This document shows positions 18,132-27,464 of a stretch of DNA of 64,000 nt, piece after piece. Source of the DNA: Spirosoma validum. Its GTDB lineage: Bacteria; Bacteroidota; Bacteroidia; Cytophagales; Spirosomataceae. The translations under genes were made by a program, and so were the position numbers. The notes under the pieces were generated by a model. It ran no database searches. It saw only the letters and a list, made by a program, of their open reading frames with translations, and was not told the DNA's origin. The stretch spans positions 124,001 to 188,000 of the forward strand of contig NZ_JACXAA010000001.1 in the NCBI RefSeq assembly GCF_014699035.1, in the 5' to 3' direction. Each line of letters begins with the position of its first letter. Within the stretch, counting starts at the first letter, position 1.

Positions 18132-19731
18132 GTAGTGAGGTTATGGTGGTTTTTAAGGAATCGGTGAAGAAGACTTCAAGGCACTGCCCCGACCATAGCT
18201 GATTAAACCCTTCAGCCATCTTATATCTTGTGACGGATAAAGCGGGTTTAGTTACTGATTTAAACGTCAGTTCAATAGAACCAGCCATCACAATATTATT
18301 AACAACTTTCAAGGTGACATTCGGATGAAAATGAAACCGGGCTACTGCAGGCTGCTTCGATAGCCTTTTACTGTTTACGTCCAGCAATTGGTCAACAACA
18401 GTCAGTTTAGCGGGTTCAATGGACCAACTTCGTTGATGAATGACACCTAGTTGCTGATACCCATCGTGCCGGGCTGTCAGTGTTCTTTCGGTGTTCTGCA
18501 CAAGGATCACTTGCGCCCGGCGCCCTACGCGAAAACCAGCCCATACTTCGGATGAATTTATGCTGGCAATTTCGATAGTATTGTGCGCTGCTGTACTACG
18601 TTCCCTGGCCCGCCGTTGGCCGATCTGATACGTTGACGTACCACTATCCACAAGTACAGGCTGGTTATCCACATGCAGTATAAACGAAAACGTATCGGCA
18701 TGCGCATGACCCGGCTGATGATTGGGACCAACTGCACCAACATCAACGAAAAGCTCGTATCGATTTTGACGAAACATACGATAGCCGCTACAGCCAGCGC
18801 CTTGTTCTTCGTTGGCAGGCTGTTTGGTAGCCAGAAAATTCATCCGGTCCGCTTTTATACGAAGTTGTGCGCTTGTTGGGGCAACCCTAAAAGCAGCATC
18901 GTTCACCATAGGCACGTCACCATTTCGGAAGGTAATGGTAGTGAGCCAGTTGAGCATCAAATCCGCTTTTCGGGTCATGAAAGGAATTAACCACAATTCG
19001 GTATGCCATGTATCGTGCTGTAGAGAAAACAGAACGGTTAGCAATCGGTCAAGTAAGATCTGATGATACATTGGGCTACGCTCATCATGACATCCATCTG
19101 CCAGAATCTGCGTAGTGAGTTCAGTACAGATCAGTTTTATCGCTTTGGCAAACCATGGTTTATGCTGGAAATACAACGATCCAATGAGTAAGGCAAAACC
19201 ATTTTCCAGCAAATGATTCCCCGCCAGATGGTATTCCAGGCGACGGCTAAGCAGTTGCGTTTGTGCAAACAAATGAGCGTTTATCGGATCGTCCTGGATT
19301 CGATGGCGACTCAGAAATTGTATCCAATTGATGATACGTAACGATGTCGGATACGGCTCCAGTGACTCTTGCAACGAGTTTGTTTGTCCCATAAATGCAT
19401 GAATCAATTGCAAACCATCAGTAGGCGTTACGTTGGGCTGATTCAGAAAATCGAAGTAGTTGAGATTATACGTCCATAGCTTTCCTTTTTCGGCGTAATT
19501 CCAATCAATCTCGCTTTCAAAGTCGACACGCTGGTTTAAAAATGTGAATGCCTGACCTTCCCAACTTATGGGTTTATCAGCCTCAGGAACCACTAGAAAA
19601 TAGGTTATCGGAGTAGCTTTTTGAAAACGAAGCTTAGGTTGTCGACGACATCTATTCCAGATCTGGTAAATAATCTGCCTTGGCTTTAGATGCCGTACGG
19701 TTCGCCAGAAGAGGTCCACTTTATCGATCAT
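18100..19731 (-). CDS. Heparinase II/III-like protein
   Basis: 543-residue protein with the alpha-helical toroid (about residues 60-320) and C-terminal beta-sandwich of heparinase II/III and alginate lyases. The catalytic-type segment GPNHQPGHAHADTFSFIL and the following VDSGTSTYQIGQRRARERS are clear. No signal peptide is seen. The ATG at 19729-19731 overlaps the TGA of the preceding gene (ATGA), which decides the start over an upstream alternative at 19791. Family members next to a two-domain oxidoreductase are recurrent in exopolysaccharide clusters, so it may trim or modify uronic-acid polymer. This is an inference. Confidence 0.88.
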   Translation of the reverse strand: MIDKVDLFWRTVRHLKPRQIIYQIWNRCRRQPKLRFQKATPITYFLVVPEADKPISWEGQAFTFLNQRVDFESEIDWNYAEKGKLWTYNLNYFDFLNQPNVTPTDGLQLIHAFMGQTNSLQESLEPYPTSLRIINWIQFLSRHRIQDDPINAHLFAQTQLLSRRLEYHLAGNHLLENGFALLIGSLYFQHKPWFAKAIKLICTELTTQILADGCHDERSPMYHQILLDRLLTVLFSLQHDTWHTELWLIPFMTRKADLMLNWLTTITFRNGDVPMVNDAAFRVAPTSAQLRIKADRMNFLATKQPANEEQGAGCSGYRMFRQNRYELFVDVGAVGPNHQPGHAHADTFSFILHVDNQPVLVDSGTSTYQIGQRRARERSTAAHNTIEIASINSSEVWAGFRVGRRAQVILVQNTERTLTARHDGYQQLGVIHQRSWSIEPAKLTVVDQLLDVNSKRLSKQPAVARFHFHPNVTLKVVNNIVMAGSIELTFKSVTKPALSVTRYKMAEGFNQLWSGQCLEVFFTDSLKTTITSLHEHTLPDLLL

Positions 19732-21926
19732 TTCTCTGAACGTAAAGACGGCCGATGCACCATGCCGACACCCGCTACGTCGACCCAGCACTTTTCACGC
19801 AAACTTCGTAAAGCGGCCAGCGTGGTTTGCGTTGTATTCACAATATCAGCGAATGGAATGAGGGTCTGTGTCAAGATGTTGCTATGGTTCGATTGGGTAT
19901 GTAGTTGCTCAATCAATCCTTTCATCTGCTCAGTATGACCTTTATTCTGGCGACCTGACATCTGCGAAAAGCCTTTGAATCCATAAGCCGTCAATTGCCG
20001 GAAATTGTCCAATACCAGCGTCCGATCCTGTGCATACACTTCTATACGCTCTTTCGAATATGCCTTGCTGCCGTTGCTAAAGTAATTTATTACACCCGTT
20101 GAGCCATTCTTGTAACGTAGTAGTAAGGAAGCCGAATCACTCGTTTCAGAGGCCTGATTACCCATTGCGTTCATACACACACTCGTTACCAGGCTTCCGG
20201 TCAGAAACGTAATTAAGTCAATAAAATGGCAAGCTTCACCCACGATACGTCCACCCCCAATTGCTCGATCCTGTACCCATGAGTTAGCCGGAATGAAGCC
20301 CGCGTTGACCGTTACCACTACGTTCATGGGTATTCGTTCATTAGTCGGTGATGAACGGCTTAAAAGCATTTTCATTTTCTGGCTATACGGCGAAAACCGT
20401 CGGTTGAAACCAACCATCACAAAGCGTTCTGCTGTCTGTTGTGCTTCGATAATAGGGAGTAAATCCTGTTCATAGATTGCTAGAGGTTTCTCGACAAATA
20501 CATGTTTGCCCGCTTTTAATGCTTCGATGGTCAGTTGAGCATGGCTATTATGGCGTGTTGTGATGACGCACAGGTCAATATCCGGGTCGTTAAGAATCTG
20601 CCGATAATCAGAGGTGCTTTGTGCAATCCCATGTTTTCTTGCCAGCAACGTAGCGTTCAGTCCGCCCGCGCTGGCAATAGTTTTGAGGTTCGCACCCGAA
20701 GCCTTTAGTGCAGGGAGTAAGATAGAACTCGTAAAATTTCCAGCTCCAATGATACCAACTGTGCTGCCACAGGCTGTATACTGATAATCACGTAGGTAAA
20801 TTATCGGTGAATGATTTACCCGTTCCGGATATGTAAGCAATGAGGCTATTCGCTTCGGCGATTGCATATTGCCATAAAGTTGGTTGTATTCGGCAAGCGG
20901 GACCTTCTCCGTAATAAACGGCGTTACGTTCAACTGACCACTGGCTAGTAGTTGAAGAATTGTCTGAAAATTTCGGTTTTCTGTCCAGCGAACATACGCC
21001 AGTGGATAGTCTTGGCCCTGCTGTTCGTAAGCCTCGTCGTACCGTCCGGGACCATAGGAGCACGACACTTGGAAAGTTAACTCTTTCTCATAAAAATCGG
21101 CCCGATTCAAGTTAAGCCCAACCACACCGACCAGTACGATACGTCCCCGTTTGCGACACATGCGGGCCGCCTGCGTTATGATCTCATCATTTTTCGCTGA
21201 CGCTGTGATGATTATGCCATCGGCCCCAACCTGATTTGTGAGTGATAAGACAGCTTTAACTGAGTCAGTATTGGCTAATGGATTTAGCGTTATAATGCCC
21301 TGCTGATCGGCTAACTGACATTTCGTCTCATCAATATCCATGCCGATGACCCGACATCCATTCAGACGTAACAGTTGAGCCGTCAGCAGACCGATTAAGC
21401 CTAGACCGAACACAACAACGGTTTCTCCCAACGTCGGATTCAGTAATCGAATCCCTTGTAAACCAATGGCACTAATAACTGTAAAAGCCGCTTCATCGTC
21501 ACTAACTTTATCAGGAATTGGCGAAACCAAGTTGCGCGGCACGCATACTACCTCGGCATGAGGCCCGTTTGACGCGACCCGATCACCAACACGTAGGTCT
21601 GTTACGCCTTCACCCACAGCCAATACCGCACCGACGTTACAGTAACCGAGTGGCAGCGGTTGATCGAGTTTACGGAAAACGGCTTCCAGCGTCGGCAGCA
21701 GCCCATCCGATTGAATCTTCTCCAGTACTTGCTTTACTTTATCAGGCTGCTGACGAGCCTTGGCGATCAGGCTGGCTCGCCCAAATTCAACCAGCATCCG
21801 TTCCGTACCCAACGATACCAGCGACCGACGCGTCTGAATCAGTACGTGTCCCCAGCGCACTTGCGAAGTCGGTACATCTTCGAGTCGTGTTTCGCCGGTT
21901 TTAAGGTTTTGGATTAGTTGTTTCAT
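19728..21926 (-). CDS. Two-domain oxidoreductase (Zn-alcohol dehydrogenase + Gfo/Idh/MocA)
   Basis: 732-residue fusion. Residues 1-340 are a medium-chain alcohol dehydrogenase-like domain (VVVFGLGLIGLLTAQLLRLN, VGDRVASNGPHAEVVCVPRN). Residues 380-730 are a Gfo/Idh/MocA domain with its own NAD motif (VGIIGAGNFTSSILLPAL) and the substrate signature HVFVEKPLAI. The fusion is typical of polysaccharide clusters and is usually adjacent to a heparinase-like gene, as here. It is probably a sugar-nucleotide or glycan oxidoreductase; the substrate is unknown. It lies 46 bp downstream of the epimerase gene. Confidence 0.9.
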   Translation of the reverse strand: MKQLIQNLKTGETRLEDVPTSQVRWGHVLIQTRRSLVSLGTERMLVEFGRASLIAKARQQPDKVKQVLEKIQSDGLLPTLEAVFRKLDQPLPLGYCNVGAVLAVGEGVTDLRVGDRVASNGPHAEVVCVPRNLVSPIPDKVSDDEAAFTVISAIGLQGIRLLNPTLGETVVVFGLGLIGLLTAQLLRLNGCRVIGMDIDETKCQLADQQGIITLNPLANTDSVKAVLSLTNQVGADGIIITASAKNDEIITQAARMCRKRGRIVLVGVVGLNLNRADFYEKELTFQVSCSYGPGRYDEAYEQQGQDYPLAYVRWTENRNFQTILQLLASGQLNVTPFITEKVPLAEYNQLYGNMQSPKRIASLLTYPERVNHSPIIYLRDYQYTACGSTVGIIGAGNFTSSILLPALKASGANLKTIASAGGLNATLLARKHGIAQSTSDYRQILNDPDIDLCVITTRHNSHAQLTIEALKAGKHVFVEKPLAIYEQDLLPIIEAQQTAERFVMVGFNRRFSPYSQKMKMLLSRSSPTNERIPMNVVVTVNAGFIPANSWVQDRAIGGGRIVGEACHFIDLITFLTGSLVTSVCMNAMGNQASETSDSASLLLRYKNGSTGVINYFSNGSKAYSKERIEVYAQDRTLVLDNFRQLTAYGFKGFSQMSGRQNKGHTEQMKGLIEQLHTQSNHSNILTQTLIPFADIVNTTQTTLAALRSLREKCWVDVAGVGMVHRPSLRSEK

Positions 21927-21972
21927 TGTTTGCTGTCTGTATTCCTGGGCTGTACCAATCGACCACTGGCGG

Positions 21973-23085
21973 TTACGCCTTTTTGATACGTATCGGTGTG
22001 TTGTGCATTATTTCTGCGATTCTTCCGGCAGTTTGTCCATCCCACAAAGGTGGAACAGAACCCATTTTAGCACGACCTTCCAGAATTTCAGTCAGCTTCT
22101 GTCGTACTGTTTCGGGATTCAGATCAGCCAGCAGATGATTTGTGCCAAGCTCAACCGTTACGGGCCGTTCGGTGGAGTTGCGAAAGGTCAGGCACGGAAC
22201 GTTTAAATAGGTTGTTTCTTCCTGGATACCACCCGAATCGGTGATGATCGCCGTCGCGTGTTCCATCAGGTTCAGGAATTCCAGATAGCCCTGTGGTTCC
22301 AGCAATCGCACGTTCGGAATTGCCATCAATCGCATCATCAGACCATTCCGCAGCAAACTAGCTTTTGTGCGTGGGTGCAGCGAGAACAAGACCGTTTTCC
22401 GACAAGCTGTTTCTTCCACGATTTTGAGAATGCGGTTCAAGCCTTCTTCGCTGTCCACATTACTCGGCCGGTGCATAGTCATCAATACGTAACTGCCCGA
22501 AATTAATCCCATCGCACCAACCGTATCAAGCTCATTCGCTTTCTGCCGATACTGCGCTAACGTGTCAATCATTACGTTGCCGACGAAATGAACTCGCCCG
22601 TCGGAAATTCCTTCACGACGAAGATTATGGAGTCCTGCCGGTTCAGTTACGAAAAGCAGCTCGGCAAGGGCATCTGTTATGGTTCGGTTTCGTTCTTCCG
22701 GCATTTGCCGATCACCAGACCGTAACCCTGCTTCAACGTGAGCAATACATACACCCGCCTGCGAAGCCGCTAATGCGCAAGCCAACGTACTAGTGACATC
22801 ACCAACGACAAGAATCCAATCAGGTTGTTCAGTCAACAGGACCTGTTCAAATTTGAGCAGAATATCAGCCGTCTGACGGGTTGGCGTCTCCGGGCAAACG
22901 TTGAGTTGATAATCAGGCTGAGGCAGATCGAGCTGGTGGAAGAAAATATCGCTCAGTTGTGTATCGTAATGCTGACCGGTGTGTACAATTTTTGACTCGA
23001 TAGCCGGATAGGTGCGGAACGCTTTATGCAAGGGAGCAACTTTAATGAAATTAGGCCGGGCACCAACAATGTTCAGGATTTTCAT
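21973..23085 (-). CDS. wecB: UDP-N-acetylglucosamine 2-epimerase (non-hydrolysing)
   Basis: 370-residue enzyme that interconverts UDP-GlcNAc and UDP-ManNAc. Family motifs are GARPNFIKVAPLHKAF at the N-terminus, VVGDVTSTLACALAA, HVEAGLRSGDRQMPEERNR, and ITDSGGIQEETTYL in the UDP-binding C-terminal half. The ATG at 23083-23085 gives the standard start and lies 20 bp after the methyltransferase stop; an upstream in-frame start would overlap that gene. Together with the dehydrogenase at 29798-31090 it could supply UDP-ManNAcA for the repeat unit. Confidence 0.94.
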   Translation of the reverse strand: MKILNIVGARPNFIKVAPLHKAFRTYPAIESKIVHTGQHYDTQLSDIFFHQLDLPQPDYQLNVCPETPTRQTADILLKFEQVLLTEQPDWILVVGDVTSTLACALAASQAGVCIAHVEAGLRSGDRQMPEERNRTITDALAELLFVTEPAGLHNLRREGISDGRVHFVGNVMIDTLAQYRQKANELDTVGAMGLISGSYVLMTMHRPSNVDSEEGLNRILKIVEETACRKTVLFSLHPRTKASLLRNGLMMRLMAIPNVRLLEPQGYLEFLNLMEHATAIITDSGGIQEETTYLNVPCLTFRNSTERPVTVELGTNHLLADLNPETVRQKLTEILEGRAKMGSVPPLWDGQTAGRIAEIMHNTPIRIKKA

Positions 23086-23105
23086 ACACTTATACTTACT
23101 GAGTC

Positions 23106-23804
23106 TTAGCCACTTCTTCCCCGCTTCCGACATACCACGACAAACAGATTGTTGACGTATTGATCAGTTAAAAACGGTTTCAAAATTCTTGAGATCGGAT
23201 CGTGGTTCGAGAAATAAACCCTTTCCAGTACGTCGAATCCGCTAGCCGTCAATTGCTGCCTAAACCGTATTTCCGTCGAACGATTTCGAAGATGAGCAAC
23301 GTAACGTGGTCGTTTGATCAATCGAAAAAGTATACGTTCAACTCGTCTATATATACTTGTTTCGTTGGGAATAGAGACGATAAAAAGACCGCTTGGTCTC
23401 AGCAGATCATTAACTTGTCGGATTATTTCCTCCGCATCAGCTATGTACTCTAACAGACTTGACATGAGGACGATATCCTGGTTGTGGTACGGAACTGAAT
23501 CGATTAAGGGCAGGGATTGTCTTACATAGTGTACATTAGCCGACGTTTTCTTGCTATTGCAGAGATGGATCATGGCGGCTGATCCATCAATGCCAATCAC
23601 CTGACAACCTTTCGTACCGAGGTAATTACTAAAAATGCCGGACCCACAACCGAGGTCGATAACCTGATCTGTAGGTTTTACATACCGCCTGAACAGATCC
23701 GTCCAAACCTTGAACCGCTCCCGAAACGCTGCGGATGATTCATATTTCTGATCAAAATCAGCAGCGATGTCGTCATGAAAATCAATGGCCTGATTACTAC
23801 TCAT
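23106..23804 (-). CDS. Class I SAM-dependent methyltransferase
   Basis: 232-residue Rossmann-fold methyltransferase. Motif I is VIDLGCGSGIFSNYL (about residues 44-58), followed by VIGIDGSAAMI and SLLEYIADAEEIIRQVNDLL. Its place between glycosyltransferases and wecB points to methylation of a sugar or lipid-linked saccharide, but the acceptor is not identifiable. It begins 8 bp after the neighbouring GT4 gene stops. Confidence 0.85.
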   Translation of the reverse strand: MSSNQAIDFHDDIAADFDQKYESSAAFRERFKVWTDLFRRYVKPTDQVIDLGCGSGIFSNYLGTKGCQVIGIDGSAAMIHLCNSKKTSANVHYVRQSLPLIDSVPYHNQDIVLMSSLLEYIADAEEIIRQVNDLLRPSGLFIVSIPNETSIYRRVERILFRLIKRPRYVAHLRNRSTEIRFRQQLTASGFDVLERVYFSNHDPISRILKPFLTDQYVNNLFVVVCRKRGRSG

Positions 23805-23812
23805 TTGTCTGC

Positions 23813-24952
23813 CTACTTTTTCAGCTCATTCCGCATGACCACCCGTTCATAAACTTGCTCCCATATTGCTACGTTTGTCATAATGTTGTAGTCACGCTGA
23901 ACCAACTCGATTGCCCGTTGGCGGTAACCCAGATAGGTTTCTTTCGGCATTGTCAAGAAGGTTTCGATAGCTTGCCTGAGGTTAGCCGGGTCATTACTGG
24001 TCCAGAGTCCAACCTGCTCGGTTTCGAGCAATTGCCAGGGCGCTCCGGTCGACGCAATGACCGGTGTGCCCTGCGCCAGCGATTCAATAACGACGTTCCC
24101 AAAATTTTCCGAATGAGACGGCAGAATCGTTACGTAGGCATTGGCGTAAAGCTGCTCTTTAGCCACACCATCAACTGAGCCGATAAATAACACCTTGGCT
24201 GTCAGATTCAGCTTTTTTACTTGCTGACGCAGTTGTTGAGCGTATACTCTGCCGAAATCGGGCCCAGCAATGCGCAGTGAATAGTTGCTTTTCCGAAAAA
24301 CGGTCGATGTGCTTAGTGCGTCAAGCAGTCGATCAATGGCTTTGATGGGATGTAGGCGACCGATAAATAGCAAATAAGGATGACTTGTTGACGATGGAGT
24401 CATAAGCGTTGGCAACTCCATCATGTTCCGCACGCTAACAATCGGCACGTCCTGCCCGAATTGCCCTCGAATGTGGCTTGCTTCGGCGTCACAAGTTGCA
24501 TGAAAACAAATCACAGAACTGAGTCGCTTAATGATTTTCAGCAACCATCGTTTCATGCCTGAACCATAGCCTAGTGCTTCCGGGCTCAATTCGCCATGCG
24601 GTGACCATACAACCGGTTTTCCCATTAACCGACTCAGGAGCGCCCACATCAGCGACGCCGGATAAAACAGGCTATTGATGTGAACAACGTCGGCCTTCCG
24701 AATAACCTTCCAACCGTACCAGATTTGTTTGACAGGCAAATAAAAGTGTGGATTTTTTGTGTAGATCACCCGGCCACAATCCAGCGTTAACCACGCATCT
24801 AATTCAATCTCCGGCGGCAAATCCTGCGACGTAGCCACGATGGTTATGTCGTGGCCAACCCGCGTTAGGGCCTTTGCCTGCCAGTAAATTGCATTGCTGG
24901 GACCGCCCATCTGTGCGGGATAAAAACAGTCCGCCGATAAGACAATCCTCAT
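23813..24952 (-). CDS. Glycosyltransferase family 4
   Basis: 379-residue GT-B enzyme. The N-terminal acceptor domain starts with LSADCFYPAQMGGPSNAIYW, a glycine-rich loop typical of GT4. The C-terminal domain has LLFIGRLHPIKAIDRLLDAL and the retaining E-x7-E motif in SENFGNVVIESLAQGTPVI. The ATG overlaps the preceding gene's stop by 4 bp. Donor and linkage are unknown. Confidence 0.92.
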   Translation of the reverse strand: MRIVLSADCFYPAQMGGPSNAIYWQAKALTRVGHDITIVATSQDLPPEIELDAWLTLDCGRVIYTKNPHFYLPVKQIWYGWKVIRKADVVHINSLFYPASLMWALLSRLMGKPVVWSPHGELSPEALGYGSGMKRWLLKIIKRLSSVICFHATCDAEASHIRGQFGQDVPIVSVRNMMELPTLMTPSSTSHPYLLFIGRLHPIKAIDRLLDALSTSTVFRKSNYSLRIAGPDFGRVYAQQLRQQVKKLNLTAKVLFIGSVDGVAKEQLYANAYVTILPSHSENFGNVVIESLAQGTPVIASTGAPWQLLETEQVGLWTSNDPANLRQAIETFLTMPKETYLGYRQRAIELVQRDYNIMTNVAIWEQVYERVVMRNELKK

Positions 24953-25971
24953 GAAACAGACTGAGTTGAAAGTTTGCGTTGGTCGAGCTGTTTATAGAGC
25001 CCTACGTATTGCTCAGCTATAGCTTTGGTTGTATAGCGCCGGGCATTTTTCAGACCAGCGTTAACCAATCTTTGTCGATACGTAGCATCATGAATCAACT
25101 GAAGAACACCCTGTCGAATAGCAGCAACATCCGTCGGATCAACCAAATGAGCGGCTCCGCCCGCCACCTCACGCATAGGCGATACATCAGACGTAATGAC
25201 CGGTCGGCCGATGGCGTTGGCTTCGAGAATAGGCATGCCAAAGCCTTCATAAGTCGAAACGAACGTCACGATGTCGCAGTCGATGTAGCCTTGTACTACG
25301 TCTGTACGGTCCAGATTAACGTAATTCCGATAGTCGATTCGCCGTTGTTTCAGGTTGTCAATGAGTATTTCTGTCAGTGGACCGATGATTATTAATCGAC
25401 AGCGGATTCCTTCGATGGCAGCCAGCAGACGAGCCAGATTCTTGTGCGGAGCCGTACCAATCTGGAGCAATACGGGCGGTTCGTTTTGAACAGAAGCGGG
25501 CTGATAGGCAAGTGCGGAATCGTAACTATTCGAAACAACAATGGCCTTTCTGGCAATCGGGCCAACGTACTGAATGAGTTCCTGCCGGGTCTTTTCTGAA
25601 ACGACCGTCACCACAGCCGCCTGCCGAATAGGCAGATAATACCAAAGCAGCCAGAATATCGCGTAACGTAGCGGCCGATTGTGGTTATTTTTCAGGGTAA
25701 TACAATCATGAATTGTCAATATAGTTCGTGCGCGGGGCAACGCTAACACGGCGTAATGAACATCGCCCGTGACGTGAACTACGTTAGCCTTTAACCTGGC
25801 GACGAAACGTAAATTTCGCCAGACACTACGTAGTCCCTGGCTGATAAATGGCAAACTGATAGCCATTGGTAATACGTCCGGCTGTCGCTTAATTTCAGGC
25901 AGAAGACTATTGAATACTCCTTCAATACTATAGCCGGTACCGGGACTGCGAAACAGGTAGGTTACGATCAT
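24949..25971 (-). CDS. Glycosyltransferase family 4
   Basis: 340-residue GT-B glycosyltransferase. It has the donor-binding motif VLLQIGTAPHKNLARLLAAI and the E-x7-E motif within STYEGFGMPILEANAIGRP, then DVSPMREVAGGAAHLVDP. The start (ATG 25971) overlaps the polymerase gene's stop by one base, and its end overlaps the next GT by 4 bp. It likely adds one sugar of the repeat unit on the cytoplasmic face. Confidence 0.92.
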   Translation of the reverse strand: MIVTYLFRSPGTGYSIEGVFNSLLPEIKRQPDVLPMAISLPFISQGLRSVWRNLRFVARLKANVVHVTGDVHYAVLALPRARTILTIHDCITLKNNHNRPLRYAIFWLLWYYLPIRQAAVVTVVSEKTRQELIQYVGPIARKAIVVSNSYDSALAYQPASVQNEPPVLLQIGTAPHKNLARLLAAIEGIRCRLIIIGPLTEILIDNLKQRRIDYRNYVNLDRTDVVQGYIDCDIVTFVSTYEGFGMPILEANAIGRPVITSDVSPMREVAGGAAHLVDPTDVAAIRQGVLQLIHDATYRQRLVNAGLKNARRYTTKAIAEQYVGLYKQLDQRKLSTQSVS

Positions 25972-27464
25972 TAGCGTAAGATCGTTTTGCTGGTTTCAGT
26001 CATTCCATAGCTCGGCTGACGCGGCTCTGTTTTCCAGAAAAACAACCGGGTTACGAGGTAATACACAAACAGCGTTCGGATGTTGGCGAGAAACGTGATC
26101 ATGTCAACTTCAATCATTGCCAACGCCAGCGATACAGACGTGCAACTCACAATCAGGGAAAACAATGGGTTGTTGCTGTGCCTGGCCAGCGCGTAGATGC
26201 CATAAAATAGCGCGAAAATGAAGCCAGCGTACAGGAAACCGCCAAACCAGCCAAAGTCGATAAAGGCCTCTAAATAAAGCGTTTCACTGATGTCGGTAAG
26301 GCGTAACGAATACGAACTCTCGTACAGCGCTTCTTTGGCTAAAACGGATTTTTTATTAATCAAAAAATCACTCGGCGTGGCTAGCAGGATACTAGTCATC
26401 AATATCCGTCCTGCCAAAGGTTCGTGTGGTGTCGTTCTGAAAAGATTCACGAACTGCCCGAGCGCAAGTGAACTGTAAGCGCTTCGAACAGACAGATTCA
26501 TCTTTCTAATGCTGTCGTATTTTTCGTCGTCGGTATTCGTTTTTAAGTTAGTAAGCCCGTCGACAAGATTCATTCGCTGAAGGTTTTGAAACCCATAAAC
26601 CGACCGCATTTTATGATACGTATCGGCAATTGTCAGGATCACGAACAGGCTTATGCATATGGGCACTATATTTTTAACTATACCCCTACCGGTCAATACG
26701 TTAGCATGGCCTAACCCAGCGAACAGAAGTATGAAAAAATAGACTATGCTACGGCGACCAAACAGAAAGAACCAATTCAGCTCGCCCAGAAGCAATATGA
26801 TGAAGAGCATCCCGGCTACCCAGCGACCGGCCTGAAAATAGCCTCGGGCATAGTAAGCAAGCACAAATGGTAAAACCGAAACAAGCGGAGTTATCAGCGC
26901 CAGCAACGGATGAGTCGGTTCTCCTTCAGTTGCCAGATCTTTCCCTCCATATACGACTACGTTGATAGTAAAGAGATATAGCTGGCAAATCAGAATAGCC
27001 ACAACCAGCATCAGCAAGATACGTTTGTAGTCATGTAAACACGTAGCAATATCCTGATAGACAGAGCCGATCATCCCTGAATGGTGTAGTCGATTGCCCA
27101 ACAACCAAAAGACAATCGCAAACGTATTGGTATAGGCCTGAGCAAGGGCCAGATCGACTGTGGTTGTGTAGGCATAATCGATCGTGATTTCCCAAATATC
27201 GTGCGATACCAATGAAATCGACACAAAGCCAAACAGTACGCCAAACGCACTGGCCAGTACAATAATGACGGCACTTATCAGAAAAAAGTTGACCCGCATT
27301 GCTGGCATTTTCAATAGGTTACCCAAGCCGTATAATCCACCAACAAGCGACAGAACACTGGTGCAAATCAGCCAGAAATCCGCCCAACACAGGCGTGTCA
27401 TTAGCGCACTCAACCAAGCCAGACCCGTATAGCGTATAAATTTTCCTGTATTCGTAGTTATCAT
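25971..27464 (-). CDS. Wzy-like oligosaccharide repeat unit polymerase
   Basis: 497-residue integral membrane protein with roughly 11-13 hydrophobic helices and one long extracytoplasmic loop near residues 280-380, the layout of Wzy and O-antigen polymerases. These proteins share little sequence, so the call rests on topology, length and position between the flippase and GT4 genes with 4 bp and 1 bp overlaps. It would polymerise lipid-linked repeat units on the periplasmic face of the inner membrane. Confidence 0.75.
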   Translation of the reverse strand: MITTNTGKFIRYTGLAWLSALMTRLCWADFWLICTSVLSLVGGLYGLGNLLKMPAMRVNFFLISAVIIVLASAFGVLFGFVSISLVSHDIWEITIDYAYTTTVDLALAQAYTNTFAIVFWLLGNRLHHSGMIGSVYQDIATCLHDYKRILLMLVVAILICQLYLFTINVVVYGGKDLATEGEPTHPLLALITPLVSVLPFVLAYYARGYFQAGRWVAGMLFIILLLGELNWFFLFGRRSIVYFFILLFAGLGHANVLTGRGIVKNIVPICISLFVILTIADTYHKMRSVYGFQNLQRMNLVDGLTNLKTNTDDEKYDSIRKMNLSVRSAYSSLALGQFVNLFRTTPHEPLAGRILMTSILLATPSDFLINKKSVLAKEALYESSYSLRLTDISETLYLEAFIDFGWFGGFLYAGFIFALFYGIYALARHSNNPLFSLIVSCTSVSLALAMIEVDMITFLANIRTLFVYYLVTRLFFWKTEPRQPSYGMTETSKTILR